Assembly (NCBI GenBank): GCA_013397695.1 | Contig: VYZI01000184.1 | Location: 88,990-152,989 of the forward strand | Direction of reading: 5' to 3' | Source: Centropus unirufus | Lineage: Eukaryota > Chordata > Aves > Cuculiformes > Centropidae | DNA: 64,000 bases | Part shown: one piece after another, positions 21,819 to 34,700 of the stretch | Layout: every line of letters starts with the position of its first letter | How positions within the stretch are numbered: position 1 is the stretch's first letter | Notes under the pieces: model-generated | What the model saw: the letters and a program-made list of their open reading frames with translations, nothing else | What the model was told of the DNA's origin: nothing | Databases searched by the model: none | Made by a program: the position numbers and the translations under genes

Positions 21819-24800
21819 GCTCAAAGACACCTGAGGACACAAGCACCAAGCCTGAGGTCTTCCCTGGAGGGCTGAGCTTAGCAACACAATTCCCTTTGCC
21901 CTCGAAAGCCATGCTGAGATTCTGTTCTCTAAACAGTTTGTGCACAATTCCTTCCCATTTCCCTGCTGCCTATTCTGGAATGCCATAACTGGGACTGTTA
22001 GGGACCGGCAGGCTCTTGGCAAAGACATTGCTCCATTATTCAGATCTTTTTTTTTAGGCAAAATACAAGAGAGAAGCAGAGGCAAACCATCCGTCCCTAA
22101 TATATCAGCATCTCCTTTCTTTGAAACAAAACAAATGTTGCAAGGTTGCAATAAAAAAACATAAACAAGGGGACAAGCTTGCAAAATGTTGATGAAATAA
22201 AATAGAAATGTATGAGTTCCCCTAGGCAGGTCCCCAAACTGCCATATTTAATGTCTACCATTAGATCAGTGCGTTGGTTTACAGGCATCTGGGGAGAAGT
22301 AAGCTGGGTGGAACAGTATTATAGAGTATCATGTAAACTCATATTAAACAGCATGACTAATAAGAGCAGGTAGAATAGGCAAGGATGTGCTGTTCAGAGT
22401 CTCTATACCAAGGCGGAATAATGAAGACTGATTTCACTTCAGTTTTTCATGTGTTTTGCATCGATGCTATGGATGGCTCGTTTCAGCAAAATGAATGCAT
22501 TGAGATTTTCAGGGTGTTAGAAGCACCCCTTAAAAATACACAGGGCTGTTTTGTCTGTTGGTGGTGTATTGCACGATGAGTTGGTCTTTGCAAGTCTTTA
22601 TAGCAACTTCTGTCCACTTAATGTCAGGACTCTCCATTTTTTTCTGCATGACACGCTTTTAGGACTCTTAGTACTCTTCTCCCATTCCACCCCTACCTCA
22701 AAGTCTTCATTTTGATATTCATTTCTTTGCCTGCTTGCGTGCCTTCCTATTAAAATACTTATATGTTTTTGAGTAAATCTCACGCTTTTGCCTAATTAAG
22801 AAACGATGTCAACACAGGTAGAAAGTTGCCACCAGGGAATGGTCTCCTGCAGCCCCAGTGCTCAAATGAATGGTCAGGCATCTATTAAAAATAAATCTAA
22901 ATGCAAAATAGACGGATTCTGGATACGAGGCATGCATCCCACAGCGGTACTTGGTTTCCGTGACCCCTTACACCTGCTGCACGAAGGGATTAATTATGCT
23001 GATGATCCTCTCCTCCCTTTCCTCTGCGTTACTGGAGCACGCATCACAAAGCCGCGCTGCATCTGCAGCTCACGCACGAATCCCTGCCTTTCGGCCACCC
23101 CCTCAACCCCCTGCATCAACCGGGAGGCTGCTCTCCATCTGGAGTAAGGAGGGGAATATATTTCCTAGCTGGCTGACAGCTGTGAAAGGCTTGCCTCCGT
23201 GTTTCCCATTTAGGCTGCAATCTCCCCTTGCATTTCGGTACCCACTCCAATTACACAGCACCTTAGATATGACGGGCACGGCTGGGGTCGGTGACAGCTG
23301 CTGCAGAAAGCCCTAATACAGATGGATCATTCTGCTGCCTCCTCTCCACTTTCTTGGGCTTGCTTGCTTTGATTTGACTTTCATTTTCAAACAGAATGTG
23401 CCTTTTCTTTTTTTTTTTTTTCCCCTTTTCTCTTTATCGAGATACAGGAGCTTCCATACAGGGTCAGACTAGAGATCCCACTGCTGTAATATCCTGTCTG
23501 TGTCGGGTTCTTTAGAAGAAAATGAAATTCCCATTTCCCAGACTTCTAATTAAATATGCCTTTGTGGGAGAATTTTCTGAAAATTCTAACAGCTCTATTT
23601 AATTTTAGATAAAGAGAATATGCATTTTTTTATAAAGAGGATATATTTTTTTATGAAGAGGATGAAAACTTGTCGTCTATTGCTGCATATTCTTTATAGT
23701 TGTCAATAAAGTAGCTACACAAATACTTTTTCAGATAAATGTAAATCTTTTCAGAATGGTTTTGTTTTCTGCCTTTGCAAGTAAAGAAATGAAGTCCTAC
23801 CATATTCATTATATCGCTTAATTCCTCTTTAACCTCTGACAATTAGAAATCATCCTTCCTTGCCAGTTTTATTTTGGGGGAATTAAGCTGCTTGAGCAGC
23901 ATTAGTACATGCAGATGCTTTGGGTTATATCAACTTTATTTTGCCGTGAGCAGAGTTTCAGAAAAGAATCCATCTTGCTGTTAGGAGAAATCCTTGGTGC
24001 CAAGCACATGCTACACTCACCCTCTTCTGCCGTCTGCTTAGTATCAGATAAGATAAGAGATTGGAAAGAGCCCAGCTGGGAGCTGCTGTGCACTAATAAG
24101 TGATCAAATCAGAAAACTCACTGAAAAGCCAGGATTCACCCCTGGTGCCTCTGCCTGTCATAGAATGATGTTTCCTCTGCTGCTTCAATTCTCATTATTC
24201 CTTCCCATAGACTGCACATCGCACCTGGATTTAACTCTGTCGCCAGCCAACCACTTCTCTCCTGGCTTCCCTTTGTCCTTCCTTCCCTCCATCCCCCAGG
24301 TATTTTCTTGGCTGGCATTCAGTGTAACTGCAGCCTTCCTTCCGTCAATTTTCGCTCTTGGTGAGCTCCGTCCGTGCTCCCCTGTTCCTTGTGAATGCCT
24401 CTCTAAAGCACCACCCAGTTGTTCTCCCTATTCCAAACTCTCCCCTCTTCTCCCTCACTGCTGCAGCTGGAAGCATTATGCGATACCAATAAAATAACTG
24501 ATTAACTGATTAGCTCTTTTCTCTCTTTGTGAAGCAGTTAAATAAACTGATTCTATTTGTTGACAATTTATGCATAAGCCTTTGCTGAGTAGTAGAGATA
24601 CATATTTTCTAGTCTGTGGGTACTTCACAAACTGCTTACTTTAATTATTAGCTTTTCAGTGTGTGATTAGTCATCTAAATCACAGGGTATCAGTATTGCC
24701 AACTTTAAACATTACAAAATCATGAGTCAGCCTCAAAAAATCATGGGATTGTTAAAAATGATGTGTTTTTTTTCCTGTTGAAAATACTTCTGCAGTTTGT

Positions 24801-27261
24801 TTTTCTTTTTTTTTTTTTACTTGGCTTCTGAGACTTTAGGTTTCATTTGCTTTGCACTTTCAAGCTTTTCTTTGCAAATTTGGATTAGGACACCTTTTTG
24901 TAAAGGAAATTATGTTTATTTTGAAGTCTCCTGATTTAATGATCTGGATCCTGCAGAAGAAATTAGGGAGAGTAAAATAAATCCACAAGAGTTGACAGTG
25001 CCATACTATCTGTTCTCTTACTGAATGACTGAAAATTTTGACACAGAAAATAAGGAATGGCAAAACAAGATGAGTAGACATAGCAACTTCACATGTTTAT
25101 TTAAAGTTAATGCAAAGACTTCACACTAAAAACTGGTAGGCTCCAAATTCTCTGCAGTCTTTGGGGAAAAAGGAAAAAAAAATTAATATGGGAGGCCATC
25201 TCACTCATATGGGCAATAAATCAAGGCCCAGCAAAATCTGTGCCACTTTTGACAAACCAGCCATCAGCCTTTCATATGAATGCAGCTGTTTATGTGCAAA
25301 TAGAGTTTTGCAGTCATGCGCTGCCATCCTTGAGCAGTTAAATCACTCAAGAATCCTTGTGCTTGAATGTAGCCACAGAGTTCTCCTAGATCAGGTGTGA
25401 TCAAGCCATGATCCCGGCAATTCCTGGCAGGACAGCTCTCTCTACGGCCTCCTTTGATAGGGATGTGGGATTCAACTTGTGTATGAGACACCCAGTTTGC
25501 CTCCATCCCTGTCTCCTGCACTTGTGGTCCTCAAGGAAGAAATGACTTCTGCTGCCCCCAGAACTGACTGTTTGGCTCATGGCCTACCTTGGTTTGAAGG
25601 CACCAGAAAGAGCGTTTCTGGGTTTCTAGGTTTGAGGGAACCAGACAGTGGCTATATTTTAGGTTTTGAAGGCACCAGCTAGGGCTTCTGGATATGCAGC
25701 CACTTTATTTCCTTTCTCGTGCTCCCCACCACTTCTCCAAGCTGCTGATGCTGCTTCCATCCCCAGCCTCCCACCTGGGTAACAGTGGATGAGCACAAAA
25801 GGGCAGAGCCTGCTCTGAGGAAATCCTTTAAATATGACCGGGAGGCAGCTGTCAGTTCTGAACTCCGTTAACCTTTTGGCATTGCTCATCGCAAAATCAT
25901 AAAGGAGTCTTGTCTAGGAGAAAGTCTGTCAGTACAAAGTCACCATTACAGCAAGTAACTGAAAAAAAAAAAAGTAATAGAAATTTGAATGAAAGCAAAA
26001 TAAATGTCATGTTTAACTTATCTTACATTCCTTAGAAGCAAAACCAGGTACATCTTGGTTAAAGGCACAAAGCCTTAGAAGAGCAGCTTAAATCCCATCT
26101 TCCTCATTACTGGCTACCCTGCACCAATCCCTTTGGCTCACACATCTTCCTTATCAAATTCCCCTAATCCCAAACCAGTGTTTGCTGTCAAATCTAGTTT
26201 TCTCTTCCCATTATTCATACAGTTTTCTTTAGAAGATAGACCACTGAAGAATTTTAAAGGGTAATTAACAGTCACCTTTGAAGGATCTAAATGCTGTACT
26301 TGCTTGAGTCTACCTTGGACATGGACTGAACCTGGATTTTGATCAGGCCTCTTGCTTTACCCCTCTAAGACTTGGAATTTTTAACCTTTAGTTTAGAAAC
26401 TGGAATTTTGAGTGGGTCCACAGATCTTCTGAAGATATTGCAGCACAGGATACCCAGCCAGCAACAAAACCCAAAGCTGTCCATCCTATAATGGACAACC
26501 CTTCATGTTACCTTTACTAAAAGCATTCCAATAGAAGCTGGCAAATTTAAGTCATAGTGATATATATAAGCGTGCATGTCATTAGTGTATTTTGAACCAT
26601 TGGGCACTCCTGTGTCACAGATAATTAACATTTAAACCTTTTCTTTTTTGGTCAAAAACTGAAAATTCTGAATATCTCTTCCTAGCCTGGATAGTAGCCA
26701 GTGGAGTCTTCATCAGCTTCTGATTTTTCTCTCTCTATTCTCCAGCAGGTCTTTTCTCTGTACACCATTGACTTTTCCTTAGCAGAGACATCAATAGTCC
26801 CTGTAGGTAATTCTAGCTTGAATTCACCTCCCAAGACCTTTCATTTAACCCCTGGTACTGCCAGGCTTGTCTGTACTTGGCAATAACAACCTCTTGAAAG
26901 ACTTCCATGTCCTCTATTCCTGACATGTGTTAGAGCAAGTTGTGGTCATCTCAGTGCCCATCACCACCGAGACATGCAGCTTGAAATTCCCACAAGTTAA
27001 GAATTTATTAAGGCTGCAGGAGGCATTAAAAAACTTTGAAGCTCGGGCAACTTTTAAGCTCTTTTTTTGGGCAAGAACTGGTGATTCAAGCACAAGAAAC
27101 CTCTGGGTGGCTGAGTTCTTGGTGGTAGAGAGTGGCAGATGATACATACCCCACCGTTGCACCTTTCCTTTGTCTACTTGTAATTCATCAGGCTTTAAAG
27201 CAAGACAAAAGCCAGCATCAGGACTTGGGGTTGTGCTTATGTTGCAAACCCCACACTGGGT
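21819..27261. other. AT-rich single-copy sequence, no gene or transposon seen
   Basis: Contains a threefold degenerate ~22-bp A/G plus T-run unit at about 23609-23665. The palindromic motif TGACAGCTG occurs at 23174-23182 and 23292-23300. 22806-23316 has balanced GC. No domain-bearing frame is seen. Confidence 0.5.
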
Positions 27262-28152
27262 TTGCAATGTGCTCCCCCAACAGGCTCCAGAATTTGCCTT
27301 CCCTTCCCAGGCTGCTCCCCACCGTGCGTCTGTGCTCAGATTTTGCCTTTTTTTTTGCTTGATCTCCTCTGCCCCCACCACCATCTGCCTGGTTTCTCTG
27401 TGGGCAGATCCCTGCTGCTCTTGCACCCACCTCTAACGCGCTCCCCAGAGCTTTGCCAGAAGCCGGTGCCCCCCAGTACACCTTGCCCAAGTGTCCCTTG
27501 GTGTGAAAGTCAGGGATTCCCCATGCCGGGATGTATTGTGGCACATGGAGAAGGGGCAGGCTGGCTGCCACAGTGCCCCTCCAAAGCTGCCCTCAGGGTG
27601 GTGGCTAGGGCCAAAGTGTGTGGTCCGTGTCCCACCTGCCACCAGCAAAGCAGCCCTGCCCCTGAGCTAGCTCGGAATAAGCTACAGCAGCTCACACGAC
27701 TGGTACCGCCTAAGCGCTTTCTCTTCCCCTCTCTCATGTCAGCTTTGTTTTCCACTTTGCATCACAATTTATTCCCCCGTTACTCTGCCGAGACTAGATA
27801 TCTCCTCCAGGCTCCTTGCTCGCAGCTGCAAATGCTTTTGTACAGCAGCATCCTACCCACGTCTTCATTTCTTCTCCGTGTTTTATCTCAGCAGCCTTTC
27901 CACAAGGCTTGCATGAGTAACTTATGTAGTCGAGTCCAAGCAGCAGCTACTACCACAAACAGAGCGCCTGTTTCCAGCCAATGTGCTGGAAAGGGAGGGC
28001 TAAAGATGCTGCATTTTTTAAACCATGAGGTCCGTGTGTTGAAGGTGTCCGTGTGGATTCATACAATTTCCCTTGGAAATCGGTGTGAGGTGTGTGTCAG
28101 TAGGGATGCTAAAAGTAAATATAGCTGTAAGAGCTTCTTCGGGCACATCTGA
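27262..28152 (+). other. Long open frame, 296 codons, function unknown
   Basis: This is the longest gap-free, non-transposon open frame of the window, starting MQCAPPTGSRICLPFPGCSP and ending CKSFFGHI. It is rich in Cys, Pro, Ser and Leu, with no domain, repeat or signal I can name; a short hydrophobic stretch (ILPFFLLDLL) occurs near residue 30. The GC-richer half (27262-27760) is also open in two minus-strand frames (26914-27426 and 27218-27571), which points to low stop density from base composition. No promoter or splice context was found that would make it a gene. Confidence 0.15.
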
Positions 28153-31100
28153 ACTGGGGGATTTTGGAGTATTTCCCAGTCCCTTCAGCTGCGTTCTCAG
28201 GCCAGACCGTCACTGTTTGTTGGACAGAAACCCAAATGCATAAGTTGAGAGTGAGCCATCACGAGTTCGTCTCTGCTCTCCCATCTGGAGCATGGGATCA
28301 GGACTTCTGTAATAGCTTCAGAGCATTTTTGAGAGATAAGAAGACAAAAAAAAAGTAAAAAAAAAGAGTCGCAAAGAAGTCTGCTCTGTTCTCTCCAGAT
28401 AATGTACATTAATAGTGCAGCTGCCAGCAGTGCTTTGGATCAGACTAGTTCTGAACTACAAAGAAGGGTTAAAGATACTTGAAAGAACTGTTGCTCATTT
28501 CCTCTTCCAGGCCACTAACTGACTAATAAAAGAAAAAAAAATAAGATTTTAAAAAGTGAGTCTGTGTATTTCTGATATTAATGATGTGTTACTTGCTGTC
28601 CTCGACCATCTTTCAGGGGTTATTGCAAAGAAATAGGCACCAGGTACATTAGGTTTCTGTAACTACAGCCTTGGGTTTCTGGAAAACAAATAAGCCTCAG
28701 GAAAGAACAGGGATGCAGCAATACATGATTAAACTGAGAATGGAGAGCTATAGTGCTTTTGTTGTATATTTAACGGTTTGTTTCAAGGCATGAGAGAGTC
28801 TTGCAAATCACTGGACATGTGGAAAATGTACTTTCGTGTAAGGTCATAATAATAATCTCTACTGACAAAATGAGAGAATGGGTATATTCATTTTATCATT
28901 ATAATACTTAGACTTAGCGAACAAGAAGATTTCTTGAGGCCAAAGTACAGAAAGCAGAATGTTATTGCATTGCCAGAATTTCAAAAGAGATTGTGAATTT
29001 ATCTGCAAATGAGTCCATATGCTGCAACATCCAACATTAAATTCAAGAGCGAAATGCCTAAAGAAAAATGATCTTTGTGTGCAGTACAAGACCAAGACCA
29101 GCTTTGGAGAGGCCGACAGGAAAAAATGTGAGATAAGTGCAGCCAGGGAATTGCAGTTCAGACTCTTGGGTCTGGACCCAAAAGGATCTTGAGTCAGGTG
29201 CCCCTCTCTGGGAGCTGAACTTGCAGCGTGTGTCTAAGCCCGAGCTTATTACTCAGTAGCTTCCGTCCCTGGCAGCTGAGGAAGACTAATTTCCAGCCCT
29301 TGGAGATAAAAACATGAGTCATAAGAAGTCTTGTAACCGCCATGGGTCATTTTAGAGCAGAAAAACTCTGCACTGCGTTGCTTTTGAAATGCAGCTGCTC
29401 TCCAGGAGAAGATAAGGAAGATTTTGCTCACTGTTCAGGTCTCTCTGCTGGGAGACAAGGCGTGTGGTTCTGAGCTCTGCTGCCAGGATTTCTTTGGGGA
29501 ATTTTGTTTAGGTAGCCACTGTATGAAATTTGGAAGCCATCCAGGGAAATTGCACTGCTTCAAATGTTCTCTCTGGAGAAAAAGGCAGGGAACTGCTTTA
29601 ACAAGTCATGCCTGGTCCTTAGCCTGCCTTTTCCTTCACGACTGTCTCCTATGTGTGGATGCCTTTTATGCATAATAATCACTCATTGCCTCTGGCCTGG
29701 GAGATAAATGATAGAAATGCTACGAGGAGTAGCAGATTTCACATTCATAAAAGCTTTCAGGTGGCTTTGTAACGTCACCCACATGTTATAAACGGCACAT
29801 AAATTCTTTTGTCAGCCTCATAAGAGATATCCACTTCACCAGGCGTAACTTCTGGGCTCCTTTTATGCTTAGAGAGAGCAGGAGAGTTTTTCACGTGAAA
29901 GAATCACTCAGACAAAGTAGTTTTGCTGTCCTAGGGGCTTGAAAAAAATCAGGTATATTTTAAGGAAAAAGGACAGCCTTAGTGTTGGGCCAAGATGATT
30001 CACAGGAAATTTGATCTTTAGTTTGACTTTTTAAAAAGACACTGTTATTGGCTATATTAGTACTCCAAGAAATTACTTTAGGACACATTGAAGTGTAGCT
30101 GAGTGTTTAAGGACTCCTACTGGCTTCCTCCCAGGAGTCTGGTGCCACCAGATCCAATTTCTGGTTTTCATGGCACCGCACAAAAAGGTTCAGCTGAAAA
30201 CTCTCCTGACTATGCTCTTCCCTCCAGTCCTTGCAAAGTAACTGCTTTCCTTTTCTATAGAATTTTGATGCTTTATGTTTAAGCTATTTTAACTTTTCTT
30301 TCAAGAGAGGAGCCCCCTGGTCTGCCTCTGCCTGCTTATTGCCTTTGCCCTCTCACCAAGTTTAGTGTCCTCTCAGCTCTAGTATCTAAAGGACTTGATT
30401 TAACTTTAAACACCTTAAAAAAAGGGTTTCCTGCTGAAATCAGTGCTTGTTTAACTTGTGGGGTCAGGGAACGCTGCGCTCATCTCTCTCAAGCCTTTGG
30501 TTGTGTTGACGTAAAACAAGGTGGTTCTGCTCCGTCTCATTCCCCCCTCATCCCTGTCTGCGCGGTCTTGCTCTCTCTCTAGGGCCAGGATCTAGCTCAA
30601 AAAGCCAGCAGGAATTAACTTATTTCGTTTTTCATCTATTTCTGGATTTGCTTTCTGCCAGCTCTGTGAACCGAGCGGGCTGAGCATTGGTCTGGATAAG
30701 CAGCCAAATGGGCATGAGCAAGGGTGTCTGGGCAGCAGGTGGAAGGAGCAGGACAACCTCTTTGGCCAGAAGCACCATGGGCTCATCTCATGGCTTCAGT
30801 CACCTCCCAGTACCTTGTGCTGCAAGCAGTGGCAACTCAGCACCTGCTCCTGGATGGGCTGGGAGCTGGGCAGGAGCCACGACAGCCTTCCCAAGGCAGA
30901 GCATCCCAAAGCTGCGCGCAAGCTCCTCGTCGTATCCATTTATCCTGTACACCTAATTCAGGGGGACGAACAGGTTTTGAATGGACTTTCCAAAAACAGC
31001 GTTCCCAATAAGCCGCAAATTATAATCATGCATCTCAGATGCTATTTCGGATGAAACCAGCTATTGAAGGGTAATTTTGGAGAAGGAGAATGAGCAGGTG

Positions 31101-31279
31101 AAAACAGTGAGGTTGTAATGAAATTGATAGACTTAATTATAGTATTTGCTGCTGTGAAAGCTGTAATGCTGCCTAATCAGTTAAAAAATGTGGGAAGACT
31201 ATGGAGTTACTGTGTTTTTTTTCTATTTACTATTTTTAGATTTTATTTAATAGCCTGTCTAGGATACCATGTAGAATGT
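28153..31279. other. Single-copy sequence, no gene seen
   Basis: AT-rich with A-runs near 28347-28366 and 28532. A GC-richer island at 30690-30950 has short overlapping frames only. Confidence 0.55.
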
Positions 31280-31712
31280 TGCCATGGTTTAACCCTAGCC
31301 AGCAACCAAGCAACATCCTCTTGCTTCTTTACTCCCCCCCAGAGGGATGAGGGAGAGAATTAGAAGAGTAAAACTGAGAAAACTCATGGGTCGAGATAAA
31401 GCAAAACCCGCAGGTGGACATAAACCAGTGAATTCATCCCCTGCTTCCTATAAGCAGGCAGGTGTTCATCCATCTCCAGGAAAGCAGAGCTCCGTCATGT
31501 GTAATGGGGACTCGGGAAGACAAATACCATCGCTCTGAGCATCCCCCAATTTCTTCTTCACCGATCTTCCTATGCTGAGCATGGCATCGTATGGTGTGAA
31601 TACAGCCCTGTGCCATCTACTGTGAAAAAAACTAATATATATATATATAAAATACAGCCCTGTGCTAGCTACTGTGACGAAAACTACTTCTATCACAATG
31701 AAAACCAGCACA
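31280..31712 (+). mobile_element. Avian ERV solo LTR, internally rearranged
   Basis: Begins TGCCATGGTTTAACCCTAGC and ends ATGAAAACCAGCACA. Between these, GAGGGATGAGGGAGAGAAT, GGGTCGAGATAAAGC, CATCTCCAGGAAAGCAGAGC and TGCTGAGCATGGCATCG follow the order of an LTR common in bird genomes (family recalled from memory, probably ERVL-like). Flanking pentamers AATGT (31275-31279) and AATAT (31713-31717) match at 4 of 5. The segment expected between the TCGTATGGTGTG block and the 3' end is missing. Part of the 3' end is duplicated instead (31599-31635 and 31651-31686). No internal retroviral sequence is attached. Confidence 0.75.
31634..31650. repeat. (TA)n inside the solo LTR
   Basis: A TA tract separates the two copies of the duplicated LTR 3' segment. 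Confidence 0.9.
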
Positions 31713-34700
31713 AATATCAAGGTGCACATGGAAATATGTCAGCTAATTAAATGTTTGGAGAAAACACAAATAAACACTCAGAGTTGTTACTGAACTACCA
31801 GAAAACATGAAAAATTCTGGCATTTTAGGCTGTACCTTCGCATTTTCTGTACTCTTCTTGTTCACTTGATCACCTTTCATTGGAACAGACATATCTAGTC
31901 TGTTTTAGTACCCTTCACCATAGTAAAATAGAATTTTTTTGCATAAACTAGAATAGATTATTATTCCTAGCCGTTACTGCAACGAATCTCATCCTTACTG
32001 TATAAATACTGTGCAAGCCCACTGGGTTGATTTGAACTGTAGGCATATTAATTTTTTATGGTTTAGCTGTTTTTGGTAATGATTGTTTCTCATCACTTGG
32101 TAAAGCTAAGTTTGACCACTGATTTATTTGAATGTTATGGATTTTGCTTCTTTGCACATGTGGTACTGGGCAAAGAATGTTTCTCCAGATCTCAGGAATG
32201 GTGCTGCATGTTTTAGTTTTCATTCTGCATTCCCTACGTTGTTGTAGCTCTTTAGAGAGTAGGGACAAATTCTCATCTCATTTACATTGGTGGACATAAA
32301 AAATATAGGAAATATTTAATAATAATGATAAATAAGCCAATTACTTCTTTGTCCTCCCCAGTGCATTCAGAAAAAATCCATATGCCAAGGTTTTACTAAA
32401 ATTCTGTGGACAAAATATGATAAACATATGTATGGGTACATACGTTATGTATTTCTGTTTTCCTTTATACCCTCAGCATAGCCCAAACCCACCTGCTCCA
32501 GTGTAACTGAATCAGCAGAAGTGGTGTCGCTCTTGGTTCTGGAATTTCAAGGCACCCTCCTGGAGGATAAATTTCACCCTTAGACACGAAAACATGAAAA
32601 TATTGACCAAATCTTTCAGAACTATCATTTGTTTATATGAACAAAATACCTGGACATGAGTGTGATCAGCATTTTAATAATGCTCATTGTGTGTGTGTAT
32701 ATATAAAGGATGCTAATAATTAGAGCTCAGTGATACATTCTCCTAATTGACTTCTGCAAAGTGTTACAGCCCAACTAAGGGAAATTTGGGGGTCGTAGCA
32801 CAAAGCCATGTGGAAGTTTGTTGAATATTCACAGTAGCAGTATCCAAATCCATGCTGATGGATGCCATAATTCACTAATTTTTATATTTGTTAATTCAAT
32901 AATAATTTACTAGGCATAACATCTATGCTGCAAAACAAAAGAAAAATGCTAAAGTATGAATCTATATACAAGTTAGGGATGGGATTAAATGTAAGCAGGC
33001 TGCTAGACCAGGGCTTGAGTCAGTGACTAGTGAAAAAGCATTAATCATAGCAAAGTACTAAACTGTAATAAGCATCGGCACTCCAGCAGGACCTCATCGT
33101 GCTGAGTCCAAGAGCAAACACACGCGACTCCTGGCATATTTATTGCATTATTCTGAAAGTAATTAATACTATTCCCTTATACACTTCCTCCAGTTATGCA
33201 TAATTTCTTGTGAATTTTACACTGTGCTGACATTATTGTGCAAATAGCTTAAACAAAGACTTATTATGTTGTTTCGCCCCTGAGGCAGTTAAATCTGGAA
33301 CCACATTCAGACTTTGCACTTTTCCAAGTTTTTACATGCCTGATTTCCAGCAAAGAATGCCAAATCTCTCCTTCTCGTTTCTCAGTGTTCAAAGTTGTTG
33401 CTGGGAAGGGTTGACAAGTGCGCAATGTGTGGTAGTGAGGAATCCAGCCCTGCAAAGTGGACCAACACTCAGGCTTTTTTCTTTATCATCAAGTTGAACC
33501 ATGCCGTATCATATGAATTTGAATTTGATACAAATGCATTTGAATAGGCTGCAGCAAGAATTAAGTGGGGTTTTTATGGCAGTGAATGGATAGAGGTCTT
33601 CAAACATACTTTCATCAGGAGCACGATTTAGAAAAACAGAAGTATTTCCTTGTATGATCATATAAATAATTTTGCTATTCCTCCTGGTCTCATTATTTTA
33701 GATGTGAAAAAAATACGGATAGCAAATAGCAAGTCAGGTTTGGAAGACAGGAAACATTTGCTTACATGCCACAAAAATCAGCATGGTATTTAAAGGAGAA
33801 TCCTTTCCTGAAGCTGCATCAAAGAGAAATGCCCGTAGGTACTGAAGTACTGGTTTATTTTATTTAACACTTTTTTTTTTCACATTGGCATTGATAAACA
33901 TTTCCACATTATGTCACATATCAATAATGTTTCTGTTCTAGCTCACAGATCACAATATCTGCTGTTAGCGTTGAAATGAGAAAGTTCAACAAAATGAATT
34001 ACAATTGCTGCCATGAGATAGTATAAAATATGCACAGGAAAATTAAAAAAAAAAAAAGGATTTTAAAATTTCAGGATTCTAGGGTGATATTTTGAAATAT
34101 CCAAAGAGTTCTGGAATTTGATTGTTTACTATTTTTTCAGCTATCCATGTTGATTGCAACAAGCACTCAACTTTTCATAGCGTTTACTCCAAGCACTTCA
34201 AAGAGCAAATTAGCTGCAGTTACCTCATGGCTTTTTATGTGCTTGCATAATAAAAACTGATCTAAGGCAGTCTGAAATGCAGGGAGATGTTAAAGTTGTT
34301 GCACAGAATATTTGTGTAAATAGACAGGCCACTTACCTACACTTTGGAATCTTGGCTGGTATCAAACCAATATTTTTGGTAGTTTTCCTGGTATGTTTCT
34401 GGCTAGACCAAGCAATCTGAGTAATGAGTGTCAGAGACCCTTGGTCTTATATCAGGACAGTGCAAGTGAGATGGGCTTAAGCAAGTTCATGGCTAATTCT
34501 AGACTCTAGTTTGAAGAGGCAAGAGTTCAGTCCTTTTTTAAAAAAAAATGCTGGAGTTTACTGGTGATGAGGCAACATCAGTGCTGACATGTCCAAAGAG
34601 AGGATGACCCGTGAAAGTAATTAAAATGCTGAAACAGGAACTTATGTCAATGAAGATGGCTTGTCTATTGGTCAGGTGTTCATTCTTAGATATTTGCAGC

